A stretch of 64,000 bases of DNA, taken from M3007 sp031373665. Lineage in GTDB: Bacteria; Bacteroidota; Bacteroidia; Chitinophagales; Saprospiraceae. Location of the stretch: assembly GCA_031373665.1 (NCBI GenBank), contig JANMMZ010000058.1, forward strand, positions 37,689-101,688. The letters run 5' to 3'. A program made the position numbers and the translations under genes. Shown piece by piece: positions 43,235 to 53,285 of the stretch. Under the pieces are notes generated by a model. It was not told the DNA's origin. It made no database searches and was given only the letters and a program-made list of their open reading frames with translations. The first letter of the stretch is position 1; every line of letters begins with the position of its first letter.

Positions 43235-45523
43235 TATCCTAACAATGACCATCTTTGAGGTAGGTGTATTGCTTTTTTCCGCTGTACTATTGATCGGTAC
43301 TAAGACATTGGTCTCTGGGAAATACGTGGCCACGCATTTTTCGGGAATATCGTAAGCAATGACAATAAATTTCCTTGCCAGTCGCTCCACGCCTTCATAA
43401 TCATTGAATAAATCCACCAAGTCGCCTTCTTTTAGGTTGGATTGGCTCATGTCCCAAGGGTTCATCAGTACCACCCGCCGCTCGTTGTAAATGCCGCGAT
43501 AGCGGTCGTCCAATCCATATATAGTGGTGTTGAATTGATCGTGGCTGCGGATCGTCATCATGATCCATTCGCCTGATTGGAGCGTGTTTTGGGGTAATCC
43601 TGCTATGTTGAAATGGGCTTTCCCAGTGGTAGCGGTATTGAATTTTCCGATACGACTACCGTTAGGCAAGTAAAAACCGCCCGGCACTCGTACCCTTTCG
43701 TTGTAATTTTCAAATCCAGGAAGGGTGGCCTCTATCGCCTCTCGTACATGATCGTAGTGCTTTGAAAACAGTTTCCAATCAATACTCGAATCATTGCCCA
43801 ATACCGCTTCCGCGAGGCGGCATACGATGGTGGGTTCGCTTAGCAATTGCGTAGAAATCGGTTCTAAATTGCCTTGGGATGCGTGTACAATACCCATTGA
43901 GTTTTCGACACTCACAAACTGTGGTTGCCCCTCTACAATATCAATATCTGTACGACCCAAACAGGGCAAAATGAGGGCTTCTTTTCCGTGCACCAAATGG
44001 CTACGGTTGAGTTTGGTTGAGACGTGCACGGTCAAGTCGCACCGACGCAAGGCTTCTGCGGTGAACGTGGTATCTGGAGTAGCCGAAAGAAAATTACCAC
44101 CCATAGCAATGAATACTTTTGCTTTGCCTTGGTGCATGGCATGTATAGATTCTACGACATCATAACCGTACTCTTGGGGGGGCGTAAATCGAAATACCCG
44201 TTCTATATGATTTAAGAACTCTTTGGTGGGGCGTTCATTGATACCCATCGTGCGGTCGCCCTGCACATTGCTATGCCCACGTACCGGGCAGGTGCCTGCT
44301 CCGGGCTTGCCAATGCTTCCTTTTAAGAGGAGTATATTGACAATCTCTTGGATGGTGGCCACTGCATTTTTGTGTTGGGTGAGTCCCATTGCCCAGCAGG
44401 CAATGATTTTTTTATGGCCAATCAGCAATTGAGCCGCCTGTTGTATCAATGGAAGTGGGACACCGCTTTCCACGGCGAGATCTGCGACTTTATAAGCACG
44501 AAGACTTTCTAAATAAGCAGCACTGCCTTGGGTTTGATCTTGGAGGAATGCTTGGTCAAACACTGATCCGGGGTGTTTTTCCTCCGATTCCAACATCAAT
44601 ATAGCTAAGGCTTTGAGCAAGGCCATATCTCCATTTATTTTCACCTGCAAAAATACATCGGTGAGGGTGGTGGATGCTCCCAACATACCACTTACGTGTT
44701 GTGGGTGACTAAATGCCAGCAGTCCGGTTTCTTTTAGAGGGTTGACCGATATGATTTTTGCTCCCTTTTGCTTGGCTTTTTGAAGGGCAGTCATCATGCG
44801 TGGGTGGTTGGTACCAGGGTTTTGACCCAAAATGATGATGACTTCGGCCTCATAAAAATCTTCCAGTGTGACAGATCCCTTGCCAATCCCAAGCGATTCA
44901 CCCAGTGCAACCCCGCTCGATTCGTGGCACATATTGCTACAATCGGGCAGGTTATTGGTGCCAAATCGGCGTACAAATAATTGATATAAGAATGCGGCTT
45001 CGTTACTGGTTCGGCCAGAGGTATAAAACAGTGCCATATCAGGCGATGCCAACCCTTTCAGGTGGGTAGCCATTTTCTGAAATGCCAATTCCCATGTTAT
45101 GGGCTGATAGTGCGTTGCATTGGGTGGCAGATATACAGGCTCTGCTATGCGGCCTTTTTTACCGATCTCAAAATCGGATAAAAGCGATAAGTCGTGTACA
45201 CTGTTTTGAGCAAAAAAATCACCCGTCAATTTCTTGGAAGTGGCCTCTTCTGCTATGGCTTTTGCTCCATTTTCGCAGTATTCAGCGATACCTGAACGCT
45301 CATCATCGGGGTCGGGCCAAGCACAGCCCGGGCAGTCGTGTCCATCTTTTTGATTGAGTTTGGCCAAGGCTTGGAAGCCTCGCCTGATGCCCATTGCACC
45401 AAACACATGTTTCAGACTACTGGATACGGCCTTGAAGCCTCCGGCTACTGTGGCAGGCTTTCGTAGGGTTAATCCTGTGAATGTTTCAGGATTTTCAGCG
45501 TTGGAGATTGGTTGGTCTGACAT
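43199..45523 (-). CDS. FdhF/YdeP-family molybdopterin oxidoreductase
   Basis: The protein has 774 residues. The N-terminus has the YdeP mark DCPGCAWPDPDD (Cys64, Cys67) instead of a full ferredoxin-like 4Fe-4S motif. NLPDCSNMCHESSGVALGES follows, where Cys199 is at the position of the molybdenum ligand. GQNPGTNHPRMMTALQKAKQ, GSIGKPGAGTCPVRGHSNVQ and GMTIRSHDQFN-like segments are molybdopterin-binding parts. It belongs to the formate-dehydrogenase-like group, but the substrate of YdeP proteins is unclear and acid resistance has been suggested. No fdhD is in the window. It is the last gene of a leftward run with the small conserved protein, the CotH-like gene and murF, after a 75-base gap. Confidence 0.88.
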   Translation of the reverse strand: MSDQPISNAENPETFTGLTLRKPATVAGGFKAVSSSLKHVFGAMGIRRGFQALAKLNQKDGHDCPGCAWPDPDDERSGIAEYCENGAKAIAEEATSKKLTGDFFAQNSVHDLSLLSDFEIGKKGRIAEPVYLPPNATHYQPITWELAFQKMATHLKGLASPDMALFYTSGRTSNEAAFLYQLFVRRFGTNNLPDCSNMCHESSGVALGESLGIGKGSVTLEDFYEAEVIIILGQNPGTNHPRMMTALQKAKQKGAKIISVNPLKETGLLAFSHPQHVSGMLGASTTLTDVFLQVKINGDMALLKALAILMLESEEKHPGSVFDQAFLQDQTQGSAAYLESLRAYKVADLAVESGVPLPLIQQAAQLLIGHKKIIACWAMGLTQHKNAVATIQEIVNILLLKGSIGKPGAGTCPVRGHSNVQGDRTMGINERPTKEFLNHIERVFRFTPPQEYGYDVVESIHAMHQGKAKVFIAMGGNFLSATPDTTFTAEALRRCDLTVHVSTKLNRSHLVHGKEALILPCLGRTDIDIVEGQPQFVSVENSMGIVHASQGNLEPISTQLLSEPTIVCRLAEAVLGNDSSIDWKLFSKHYDHVREAIEATLPGFENYNERVRVPGGFYLPNGSRIGKFNTATTGKAHFNIAGLPQNTLQSGEWIMMTIRSHDQFNTTIYGLDDRYRGIYNERRVVLMNPWDMSQSNLKEGDLVDLFNDYEGVERLARKFIVIAYDIPEKCVATYFPETNVLVPINSTAEKSNTPTSKMVIVRILPHNHNLISSK

Positions 45524-45598
45524 AATTGTGCTTTTTATATTTTTTGGGCTTAATCAAAGGGGCTTAATAATTGCGATTCATTGGTGATGAACTAGTAT

Positions 45599-45970
45599 TC
45601 ATCGCTTAGGATTTACGTAATTATCCGATTGGTCTTCCGCTGTGTCGTCGAGGCAAACGAAGTCTTTTTCTAACAATAGTTGTAGTACTTGACCCGGTGC
45701 CACCTCTTGGCTGTGTTGAAAACCGACCCGATCTTCTTGATTCCAATTTTTGGCGGCCTCTATCGGTAAGTACATGGTGATTTTTTGGCCATCAAAATCG
45801 GCAGATAAATCAATCACTTTATCAGTAGCGACCAACGCATAAGTAAATACCTGCGAAGGATGAGACCCGAAACAAGTAGTTTCTGCGATTTGTCCTTGAT
45901 CCGAGAGTAGTTTTACCTCCGACTGGGTCAGTCTGTATCTTATATAGTTCCCTTTTATGCGTATTTTCAT
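45599..45970 (-). CDS. Small conserved protein of unknown function
   Basis: The protein has 123 residues with no signal peptide, so it is probably cytoplasmic. MKIRIKGNYIRYRLTQSEVK and FTYALVATDKVIDLSADFDG, then ITMYLPIEAAKNW, have an alternating beta pattern. I believe this family is now listed as DUF7009, but I am not certain. The start overlaps the stop of the CotH-like gene by four bases, and the YdeP-type gene follows after 75 bases. It could be an accessory of the oxidoreductase, because small partners often sit next to such enzymes. Confidence 0.7.
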   Translation of the reverse strand: MKIRIKGNYIRYRLTQSEVKLLSDQGQIAETTCFGSHPSQVFTYALVATDKVIDLSADFDGQKITMYLPIEAAKNWNQEDRVGFQHSQEVAPGQVLQLLLEKDFVCLDDTAEDQSDNYVNPKR

Positions 45971-47607
45971 ATTTTTACGACTTTCAAAACCTGTATATTT
46001 TTACCATTTTGGAATATATGCAAGCGGTAAGTACCGGAGGGTAGGGTTCTAAGGTGCAGGTCGTAGTGCATAGGGCGACCTACTGGAAGTTCTTTGTATT
46101 CATCTACAAATTTGCCAGATATATCATACAGTTGAAGGGATAGTTGGGTGCCTTCTGGGAAGTCATATTCGAGCATCATGATACCATCATGTACCGGATT
46201 GGGGAACACGGAGACGGGGCCTTCGATACCGAGAATATTGCGCACTGGTACAGGGCCGACATTAGCTATATTGTCATCCATCCAAGCGGCGCGATTAAGC
46301 AAGAAGGTTTTTAGATAGTTTACTTCGCTTTGATAGGTATTGCCAACAAAGGCATTTGGCCAAATATATTGACCCAAAACCGGCCAACGTTGGAAGTTCC
46401 TCACTTGGGCTTGAGCCAATGTTTGAGCCAATGAATCCACCATTTGGGTCAGTGCTTGATCTTTCCAGACACCTGCGCGGAGGGTTTGCCACCTCGATTT
46501 TACTTTTTGTTGAAAAGTATATTCACGGCAAATTTTTTCCCACCAAAAATGGATCACCCATTGGTCGCCACCACAGATCTCGTTAAAGTCTTTGGCCCAG
46601 CCCGTATAGTCATTGCCGCCACAGTAATCGCCAAGTCCAAGGGCGATATTGAAATCCCAAATAGGACCCATGTGTATTTTAGTATCTATGGAATCGCGGT
46701 TTTTATAAAAATAAGAACTCAAGCGGTAGGCATCCACGTTTTTAGTGATCTCATTCACCAAAAGGTAGTTGATCCAACTATCTACATCCACCCAATTTTC
46801 GTACGCTGGTGTCCCAGGTTCGTTGGGTGTCCATTGAGCCATGTCATTATCAAATTGGTTGATCGTATTTTCTATATAATTTCGCTGTGCGGGCTTAATA
46901 TCTTCTGCCTTAGGCGATACCACTTGTACCCATGACTCTTTCTGAGTACCGTCAATGGCGGCATTGGGCAATACCCAATCTCCACCAAAACCTCCATTGA
47001 CCTTATCAAAAGAAAGGATGTATCCACCAGTAAGGGCCACTCCAGTAGTATCAGACGTTTTTATTTTTTGAATGTCCACCCGATTTTTATCCCGTTTGAT
47101 GCGTTCGATCAACATATACACGCCTTCGTAAGATCCATTGATGACGACCTCCACGTATCTGGCTCGTGGCGCCCAATCCATGACTTGCAGGCCAAAATTG
47201 TAGGCCAACATATCGCGGATTAAAGTTTTGTCATTTAGGGGAGCAATCAACGCCCAATCGCTTTCGGCAGGCATTCCGAGCAAGGGGACATCGTTCTCTT
47301 GGCCTGTGTCATCACGCAATTCGATGGAATACGGCTTTTTGTCATAAAAAAGTTGAGAAGTAGAACCCCTAAGTTCAATACCAATAAAATCATGGTATTC
47401 ATTGGGCGCATCTAAGATATCATTGATTTGACCCGTGCCATTATTTATAACCTTCATCCCAGCGGTGATTTTTGGCTCATTGGGTATGGGTACACCGTCG
47501 GTGTCAATAAGTACAATCGGCAGGTTGGATGTTTGAAAATCAACAACCTGACCACTTAAAAAAGTAGTATAAAATACTGTTAGTACAATGATTATATATC
47601 TAAACAT
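45967..47607 (-). CDS. CotH kinase-family secreted protein with T9SS sorting domain
   Basis: The protein has 546 residues with a signal peptide (MFRYIIIVLTVFYTTFLSGQ). The CotH region (about 70-390) shows IGIELRGSTSQLFYDKKPYS, SDWALIAPLNDKTLIRDMLA, GVYMLIERIKRDKNRVDIQK and GGYILSFDKVNGGF, which correspond to the kinase-like fold that phosphorylates proteins in spore coats. The T9SS sorting domain occupies the last 80 residues (VSVFPNPVHDGIMMLEYDFP, then LPSGTYRLHIFQNGK). It should be secreted across the outer membrane. The kinase substrate here is unknown. It follows murF by ten bases and overlaps the next gene by four (ATGA). Confidence 0.88.
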   Translation of the reverse strand: MFRYIIIVLTVFYTTFLSGQVVDFQTSNLPIVLIDTDGVPIPNEPKITAGMKVINNGTGQINDILDAPNEYHDFIGIELRGSTSQLFYDKKPYSIELRDDTGQENDVPLLGMPAESDWALIAPLNDKTLIRDMLAYNFGLQVMDWAPRARYVEVVINGSYEGVYMLIERIKRDKNRVDIQKIKTSDTTGVALTGGYILSFDKVNGGFGGDWVLPNAAIDGTQKESWVQVVSPKAEDIKPAQRNYIENTINQFDNDMAQWTPNEPGTPAYENWVDVDSWINYLLVNEITKNVDAYRLSSYFYKNRDSIDTKIHMGPIWDFNIALGLGDYCGGNDYTGWAKDFNEICGGDQWVIHFWWEKICREYTFQQKVKSRWQTLRAGVWKDQALTQMVDSLAQTLAQAQVRNFQRWPVLGQYIWPNAFVGNTYQSEVNYLKTFLLNRAAWMDDNIANVGPVPVRNILGIEGPVSVFPNPVHDGIMMLEYDFPEGTQLSLQLYDISGKFVDEYKELPVGRPMHYDLHLRTLPSGTYRLHIFQNGKNIQVLKVVKI

Positions 47608-47617
47608 AGTGTTTTTA

Positions 47618-48937
47618 TTATTGCAATAATTTTTCTAATCCAATTCCCCTTGATCCTTTGATAAGTATCAAGGTGTTGTCAAAGTTTTGAAGATCAAACC
47701 ACTCGCGTTTGGCAGTAGCCGTATCTGCGAAATGTAGGGCTTTGTGTTTTTGCCAAGATGTCTGAGAAAATTCATGGCCTACCACCACAATTTTATCCAA
47801 TTTTAATCTCGTTGCAAGCCTCAACATGGCCTCATGTTCTTTGACACTATCATGCCCCAATTCGAGCATATCGCCCATGATGGCCACTCGTTTGCCTCCT
47901 TCCATGGCAGCAAGACTTTCCAAGGCTGGTTTCATACTGGAGGGATTGGCATTATAGGCATCTAAGAGGATAGTGGTGGTATCGCGATTCACGATTTGTG
48001 AGCGATTGTTGGAAGGTTTATAGGCTTCTAAGGCCTGTTTTATTTTGGCAGAAGGTACTTTGAAATAGATACCCAAGGCGATGGCAGACATGATGTTGTT
48101 GAAGTTGTGCCGCCCAAATAAGTGGGTATTTACCTCTACGGGTTGGTGGGTGTCATCGGCCAGAAATGCCGCCTTTACCAAAGGCATTTCACGCAACAAT
48201 TGTACCTCAATAATGGTATCATTGGTTCTGTTCAAGGCATCTGATCGGGTGTAAGCCACCTTTCGTTTGATGGCTTTTGCCATACCCTGCAAGTACTTTT
48301 CCGAAAGATTGATGAAGGCGCACCCATTGGTGCGGGATAAATATTTATACAATTCGCCTTCGGCTCTTTTTACTCCTTCTAGATCTCCAAAACCTTCCAA
48401 ATGCTCTTTACCAATATTGGTAATGAGTCCGTGGGTAGGACTGGCAATTTGGCATAAAAGGTCAATGTCCCCCGCTTGATTCGTCCCCATTTCGATCACT
48501 GCTACCTCTGTATTATCATGCATAGAAAGCAATGTCAATGGCACTCCAATGTGGTTGTTCAGGTTTCCTTTCGTAAAATGACATGGGTAATGGCTGGTTA
48601 ATATGGTGGAAATCAACTCTTTAGTAGTGGTTTTTCCATTGGATCCACCAATACCGATGATCGGTATGTCAAATTGTTTGCGGTGGTGGGTGGCCAATGC
48701 TTGCAAGGCTGTCAAGACCGATGCCACCAACAAACAGCGTGGATCTGTTTGGTATTGTGCTTCATCTATCACCACATAGGCGGCACCTTGATCCAAGGCT
48801 TTTGTGGCATACTCATTGCCATTGAACCGCTCTCCTTTAAGCGCGAAAAAAATACACCCTTCCGTGATCTGGCGAGAATCTGTACTGACCACGGGATGTT
48901 TTTTATATATTTCGTATAGTTGGATTACTGTCATCAT
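47618..48937 (-). CDS. murF: UDP-N-acetylmuramoyl-tripeptide--D-alanyl-D-alanine ligase
   Basis: The protein has 439 residues. It adds D-Ala-D-Ala to UDP-MurNAc-tripeptide with ATP, the last cytoplasmic step in peptidoglycan precursor synthesis. The N-terminal domain has VSTDSRQITEGCIFFALKGE, the ATP loop is GIGGSNGKTTTKELI (about 95-109), MGTNQAGDIDLLCQIASPTH binds the substrate, FGRHNFNNIMSAIALGIYF follows, and the C-terminal domain has LLDAYNANPSSMKPALESLA. Length and all Mur-ligase motifs agree. A -7 element at 48945 gives it its own start, and the CotH-like gene follows after ten bases. Confidence 0.96.
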   Translation of the reverse strand: MMTVIQLYEIYKKHPVVSTDSRQITEGCIFFALKGERFNGNEYATKALDQGAAYVVIDEAQYQTDPRCLLVASVLTALQALATHHRKQFDIPIIGIGGSNGKTTTKELISTILTSHYPCHFTKGNLNNHIGVPLTLLSMHDNTEVAVIEMGTNQAGDIDLLCQIASPTHGLITNIGKEHLEGFGDLEGVKRAEGELYKYLSRTNGCAFINLSEKYLQGMAKAIKRKVAYTRSDALNRTNDTIIEVQLLREMPLVKAAFLADDTHQPVEVNTHLFGRHNFNNIMSAIALGIYFKVPSAKIKQALEAYKPSNNRSQIVNRDTTTILLDAYNANPSSMKPALESLAAMEGGKRVAIMGDMLELGHDSVKEHEAMLRLATRLKLDKIVVVGHEFSQTSWQKHKALHFADTATAKREWFDLQNFDNTLILIKGSRGIGLEKLLQ

Positions 48938-48944
48938 AATGTGG

Positions 48945-48952
48945 CAAAGATA
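48945..48952 (-). promoter_or_regulatory. -7 element (TATCTTTG) of murF
   Basis: Exact TAnnTTTG match on the minus strand, seven bases before the murF ATG; the leader would be nearly absent. Confidence 0.5.
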
Positions 48953-49012
48953 TAGAAAAGCATAGATTCCTTTGAAAACATTTCAGTGCTTGATGAATCT
49001 GTGTTTTTGGGG

Positions 49013-49777
49013 CTACTTTTCCCTCAACTCAAAAACCACAGGCTTAGAAGGACTAGCATCCAAATCAAAAGATGCCGTTTGCAAATTGAGCAAATAGTAT
49101 CCATCTTTGACATGATCTGGAATAAACAACAGTTCACTGATCGTAGCCTGTTTTCTAATATCCGATGGATACTGCCAAAAAGCACGGTGCGCCAACAACT
49201 GCCCATCATCTTCTTCCCGATCTACAGAGGGTAAGTCAACCAGCAAGTGCTCGATGCCACAATCCACGAGGTGTTGAATGGCTTCATGGTGTATATAGGG
49301 TGGATTAGTACCTGAGTACCCTCTGGTTTTTTTAGAGCCATCGTTGGGTAGTGTCCTGATAATCAAAGCATTGCATTCATCTTTTAATAGCAAGCCCTCT
49401 ATTGTTTCTCGTAAAATAACCCGGTCTCCGTCGTCCATTTTTTGAGGATAAACGCTGACTACCTTTGCTTTAAAATGATAGTGGTTCAAACAGTCACCCA
49501 GCACAAATCGCGCTTTTGCGATATGTCCAACACATTCGGTATGGGTGCCATTGCCATGTGGATTAAACTTTACATCAAAAAAATTGACGATTCCGCCTTC
49601 AGCTGTACTGCCTACAAAATCGCCCGCTCGTACGGGCTCAAAAACTGGTGCTGCTGCCCAAAAGCAGTTAGGATTTTCAAAACCTTCTCTCAGTCCAATA
49701 GACAAGTCCTTCGGCTGTTCCAGATCTATCGTATAAGTTCTGGGATCATCTTGAAATTTTATTTGTGCTACCAACAT
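49013..49777 (-). CDS. Cyclase/kynurenine-formamidase-like family metal hydrolase
   Basis: The protein has 254 residues. The family motif is FNPHGNGTHTECVGHI, whose His residues and the downstream acid bind a metal (the HxGTHxD motif, here with Glu). RTLPNDGSKKTRGYSGTNPP and LVDLPSVDREEDDGQLLAHR follow. These enzymes hydrolyse or cyclise small amide or ester substrates, such as N-formylkynurenine, but no kynurenine gene is nearby, so the substrate is unknown. It lies 71 bases after the sensor kinase gene and may be read with it. Confidence 0.85.
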   Translation of the reverse strand: MLVAQIKFQDDPRTYTIDLEQPKDLSIGLREGFENPNCFWAAAPVFEPVRAGDFVGSTAEGGIVNFFDVKFNPHGNGTHTECVGHIAKARFVLGDCLNHYHFKAKVVSVYPQKMDDGDRVILRETIEGLLLKDECNALIIRTLPNDGSKKTRGYSGTNPPYIHHEAIQHLVDCGIEHLLVDLPSVDREEDDGQLLAHRAFWQYPSDIRKQATISELLFIPDHVKDGYYLLNLQTASFDLDASPSKPVVFELREK

Positions 49778-49848
49778 GATAAAGTATGAATGTTTTTTAT
49801 AACATCAAGGCGCTGAGGTTCACAAAGTTATAGAGTGACCCTCGCACC

Positions 49849-51600
49849 TCACAAAGGAATACTAACCAATACACTAGCCCCTTTTGTAGGTTCCGTTTGT
49901 ACATTTATTTCCCCTTTCAAAAACTGCACCCGATCGGCCATATTCCCAGTACCCATTCCTTTTTGCACGGTATCTGGATTATAGCCCACGCCATCATCCT
50001 CCACAAGTAGATCAATTTGGTCTTCTGTTTGGGTGATTTGTACGAGTATCGTAGTGGCCTTGGCGTGTTTGATACTGTTTTGAAGCAACTCTTGTATGAT
50101 TCTATAGCAATGCAAGGTGGTATTTTTATCAATTTTATCAAAAGTGCCGAAATGTTGAAAAGTCACCAGCGGCTGTCCGTCGCTGCTCAACTGAGCGACC
50201 AGATCGCGGATCGCGGCTACCAATCCAAAGCGCGTTAAAGTACCGGGCTGCATATTGCGGGCTATATTTCTGGTTTCAATGACAGTCTCGTCCAAAAGTT
50301 GTGTTACCTTACCGTAGTCTTGGTGAAGGCTCACTTTGGGGAATTTCGCGGACAATCCCTCCAATCGTATTTTAATGGCAGCCAATAGGCCGCCGACACT
50401 GTCGTGGAGGTCTTGTGCGATGCGCTGCCGTTCGCTCTCTTGGCCGCTCAACATACTCCGCATATTTTCGATACTAAGGCTATCTTCCAATTCTTTGATT
50501 TTTTGTTGGGTAATCTTTTGGTTTTGGGCAGCAATCACTCGACCTGATTGGAGGCGATGCCTTAAATCACGAAAAAAAACATATGCCGCAAGCAACAATA
50601 CGACTAAGGCCACACCCAGAATCCAAGAGGTCAACTTCTGGTCTCTGGCGCGTAGTTCGGAGGTTTTTTTTTGTTCCTCTAAATCCTTGATTCTGTTATT
50701 AGACCCATATTGAAGCGTCAATTTTTGAAGAGATGCCACTTTGTCTCGATTAAGGAGGGTATCACCTGCTTCTGCGTAGCGGGTGGCATAGTAATAGGCT
50801 TTTGAAAGGCTGTCTATAGCGGCATAAGTTTTTGCTTTTTCATGATATATATCACGTCGGAGTGCCACATTGGCACGAAGGGCTAGTTTTTCCGCAATAT
50901 CTAAGTGCTGTATGGCTACGGGATAATCGTGTTTCAAATAACTCAGCAATCCGATATAATGATTGAGCCGACCGATGTATTCTTGGTGTTTTTTTCGTTC
51001 GGCCAACGTTAATGCCCTGAATGCCATGGTTCGAGCCTCTATATAGCGTTGTTTTTTCTGTAAATCTTTGGCTGCCTCAATCTTTATTTTAATATCAAAA
51101 ACAGTGTCGCCAAGTATCTTATTTTGTTCTGAAAAAAGATGCCAATAATAACTGGCACTAGCCTCATCATGTTTCTTTTTATAGGTCTCATAGCAATCGC
51201 GAAATACGAGCGTTTGCAAGTATAGATTTTGCGTTTTTTGGGCATAGTTGAGTACTTCTTCTTGGATCACGATGGCCTCATCAAGCAATCCCCATCGAGC
51301 AAGCCGCTCTGCCACATCTGCCCTTACTCTAAAATAAGACAGGGTGTCTTTGGCCTTTAAAAAGCGGTCGGCACTGCGGGCAAAATATTGAAATGCCGTA
51401 TCAGTAATCCCGCTGTGCTGCTCGTCATAATGGGCCCAATGATACCAAGCCAAGGCTATTTTTCGGGGAGAATTCTCCTTGCGTCCTTCATTCAGTGTAT
51501 CTTGAATTTGCTCAAAATCAAGTACTTGATCGAACTCTGGTTGTGCATGTAAAGTACACCCCATCAGTAAAAAAAACAGCACTCGAATCATTGATGTCAT
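49849..51600 (-). CDS. NarL-type sensor histidine kinase with TPR sensor domain
   Basis: The protein has 583 residues. A signal peptide (MTSMIRVLFFLLMGCTLHAQ) is followed by about 290 residues of helical TPR-like repeats (AREFADEKAL-like pairs such as AIQHLDIAEKLALRANV and KAYYYATRYAEAGDTLLN). One membrane segment follows near 325-345 (SWILGVALVVLLLAAYVFF), then a coiled coil. The HisKA_3 domain has RIAQDLHDSVGGLLAAIKIR with the phosphorylated His399. The ATPase domain has LLQNSIKHAK (N box) and GMGTGNMADRV (G box). Partners of HisKA_3 kinases are NarL-type regulators, but none is adjacent, so it is an orphan in this window. It starts 21 bases after the POT transporter gene. Confidence 0.92.
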   Translation of the reverse strand: MTSMIRVLFFLLMGCTLHAQPEFDQVLDFEQIQDTLNEGRKENSPRKIALAWYHWAHYDEQHSGITDTAFQYFARSADRFLKAKDTLSYFRVRADVAERLARWGLLDEAIVIQEEVLNYAQKTQNLYLQTLVFRDCYETYKKKHDEASASYYWHLFSEQNKILGDTVFDIKIKIEAAKDLQKKQRYIEARTMAFRALTLAERKKHQEYIGRLNHYIGLLSYLKHDYPVAIQHLDIAEKLALRANVALRRDIYHEKAKTYAAIDSLSKAYYYATRYAEAGDTLLNRDKVASLQKLTLQYGSNNRIKDLEEQKKTSELRARDQKLTSWILGVALVVLLLAAYVFFRDLRHRLQSGRVIAAQNQKITQQKIKELEDSLSIENMRSMLSGQESERQRIAQDLHDSVGGLLAAIKIRLEGLSAKFPKVSLHQDYGKVTQLLDETVIETRNIARNMQPGTLTRFGLVAAIRDLVAQLSSDGQPLVTFQHFGTFDKIDKNTTLHCYRIIQELLQNSIKHAKATTILVQITQTEDQIDLLVEDDGVGYNPDTVQKGMGTGNMADRVQFLKGEINVQTEPTKGASVLVSIPL

Positions 51601-51621
51601 GTATGCAAATTTTTATTAATA

Positions 51622-53262
51622 TTACTTCGCATATTCATTAAATATCCTATTAAGCCAACGCAGCATCGCAAACATACACACTGTGGCACCAAACAACAGC
51701 GCAAAGTTAATCCAGAAAAAATCGGTTTTATCTTCATATTTATCCCAAAGACTAGCCAAGACCCCGCTTAATTTGTTGCCCATAGATATGGCGAGCATCC
51801 ACCCGCCCATCATCAGGGCTGTGATGCGTGGTGGACTCATTTTGGATACAATAGACAAGCCCATCGGACTCAACAACAACTCTCCAATCGTGATAACGCC
51901 ATAACTACCAACCAACCACCAACCACTAACTTTTTCAGTGCCATTACCCCCTACTTTTACGGCTGCTACCATCACCAATACCGATAAGGCAGAGATCAGC
52001 AAACCAAAGGCAATCTTCATGGGGGTGGTGGGTTCTTTGCGACGACGTTTTAAGAATGCAAAAAAGGCCACCACCAATGGGGTCAACAAAATCACCCATC
52101 CAGGGTTGATGGATTGGCTCAAATTGGTGCTCCACACACTTACTTTAGCCCCTTCGGCCGGTTTTTTATCGGCGGCTATGTTTCTAAAATACACTGGGTA
52201 ATTCACTTCTTCCACCGGTTTTCCATTTTCTTTAATCAACCTAAAAGCAGCATCGTACTTGGGCATCGTATCGGCTGTATTTTCCAAGGTTTTTGAAAAA
52301 TACAAGGTGCTACATACTTCTTTGGCAGTCCCCGTCACTTCACGGTCGGTGTATCGGTCAGCCCAAGTATTGAGCGCGCTGCCGTTTTGTTTGAATACCG
52401 CCCAAAACATCACCACTACTGCAAAGATGGCCAACAAAGCCCCAATCGGTTTTTTCTCATGGGGTGCGGCGGTGAAATAGATCTGTCCATAAAAATATAA
52501 AACTGGAACACAAGCAAAAATAAAGGCATCTGTACTATTGCTGCCAAAAAAATCGCCATCACCGCGCAGGAGCCAACCCACTACGCCTGCCACCACAGAA
52601 GGAACTAAAATCAGCATGACAATCTTGACAAATGACATATCGCCTTCTTGTACACCCTTTTTGACATCGTGGGCGGCATAGTGCTTGGTACCAGCCAAAA
52701 ATATGATGACACCCAAAAACATACCGATACCCGCCGCTAAAAATGCCCAAGCCCAACCCAACATGATGTAAAGGGCTGCACCAAAGAAATTACAAATAAA
52801 GGCTCCTATATTGATACCCATATAGAAATAGTTGTATCCATCGTCTTTCAGGTGTCTGTTTTCATCAGTAGAGTATAAATTGCCCAAAAGGGTAGAAATA
52901 TTTGGCTTAAAAAGGCCATTGCCCAATATGACTAGGGTCATGGATACATAGAGCATCGGCAGGCTGTGAATACCCATCATGCAATAACCAACGCCCATGA
53001 GAAGGCCACCAGCCACAATAGATTTGCGATAGCCAAAGTAACGGTCGGCCAAAAGCCCGCCCAAAAATGGAGTTAGGAAAACCAAGGCGATAAAGGTGCC
53101 ATATAAATCGGCACTTTCGGCTTCGGTCATGGCGAAGCCATCTTTTACATCCTTGAGGTAGAGGGTGAAGATACCGATCATGAGGTAATAGCCGAAGCGT
53201 TCCCACATCTCAGAAAAAAATAGATAGGGTAATCCAGAAGGGTGTTTAGTTTTGATTTCCAT
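51622..53262 (-). CDS. POT/PTR-family proton-coupled peptide transporter
   Basis: I prefer the ATG at 53262 (MEIKTKHPSG), just before the first membrane helix; 53304 would lie over the -7 element. The 546-residue protein has about 14 membrane segments. The ExxERFxYY motif is FFSEMWERFGYYLMIGIFTL, and the PTR2 signature is YNYFYMGINIGAFICNFFGA. These proteins import di- and tripeptides with protons across the inner membrane. An insertion of about 70 residues with periplasmic character (VCSTLYFSKTLENTADTMPK) lies between helices, as in other Bacteroidota members. The kinase gene follows after 21 bases. Confidence 0.93.
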   Translation of the reverse strand: MEIKTKHPSGLPYLFFSEMWERFGYYLMIGIFTLYLKDVKDGFAMTEAESADLYGTFIALVFLTPFLGGLLADRYFGYRKSIVAGGLLMGVGYCMMGIHSLPMLYVSMTLVILGNGLFKPNISTLLGNLYSTDENRHLKDDGYNYFYMGINIGAFICNFFGAALYIMLGWAWAFLAAGIGMFLGVIIFLAGTKHYAAHDVKKGVQEGDMSFVKIVMLILVPSVVAGVVGWLLRGDGDFFGSNSTDAFIFACVPVLYFYGQIYFTAAPHEKKPIGALLAIFAVVVMFWAVFKQNGSALNTWADRYTDREVTGTAKEVCSTLYFSKTLENTADTMPKYDAAFRLIKENGKPVEEVNYPVYFRNIAADKKPAEGAKVSVWSTNLSQSINPGWVILLTPLVVAFFAFLKRRRKEPTTPMKIAFGLLISALSVLVMVAAVKVGGNGTEKVSGWWLVGSYGVITIGELLLSPMGLSIVSKMSPPRITALMMGGWMLAISMGNKLSGVLASLWDKYEDKTDFFWINFALLFGATVCMFAMLRWLNRIFNEYAK

Positions 53263-53285
53263 CACAAATTTAATAATTTTTGCAA

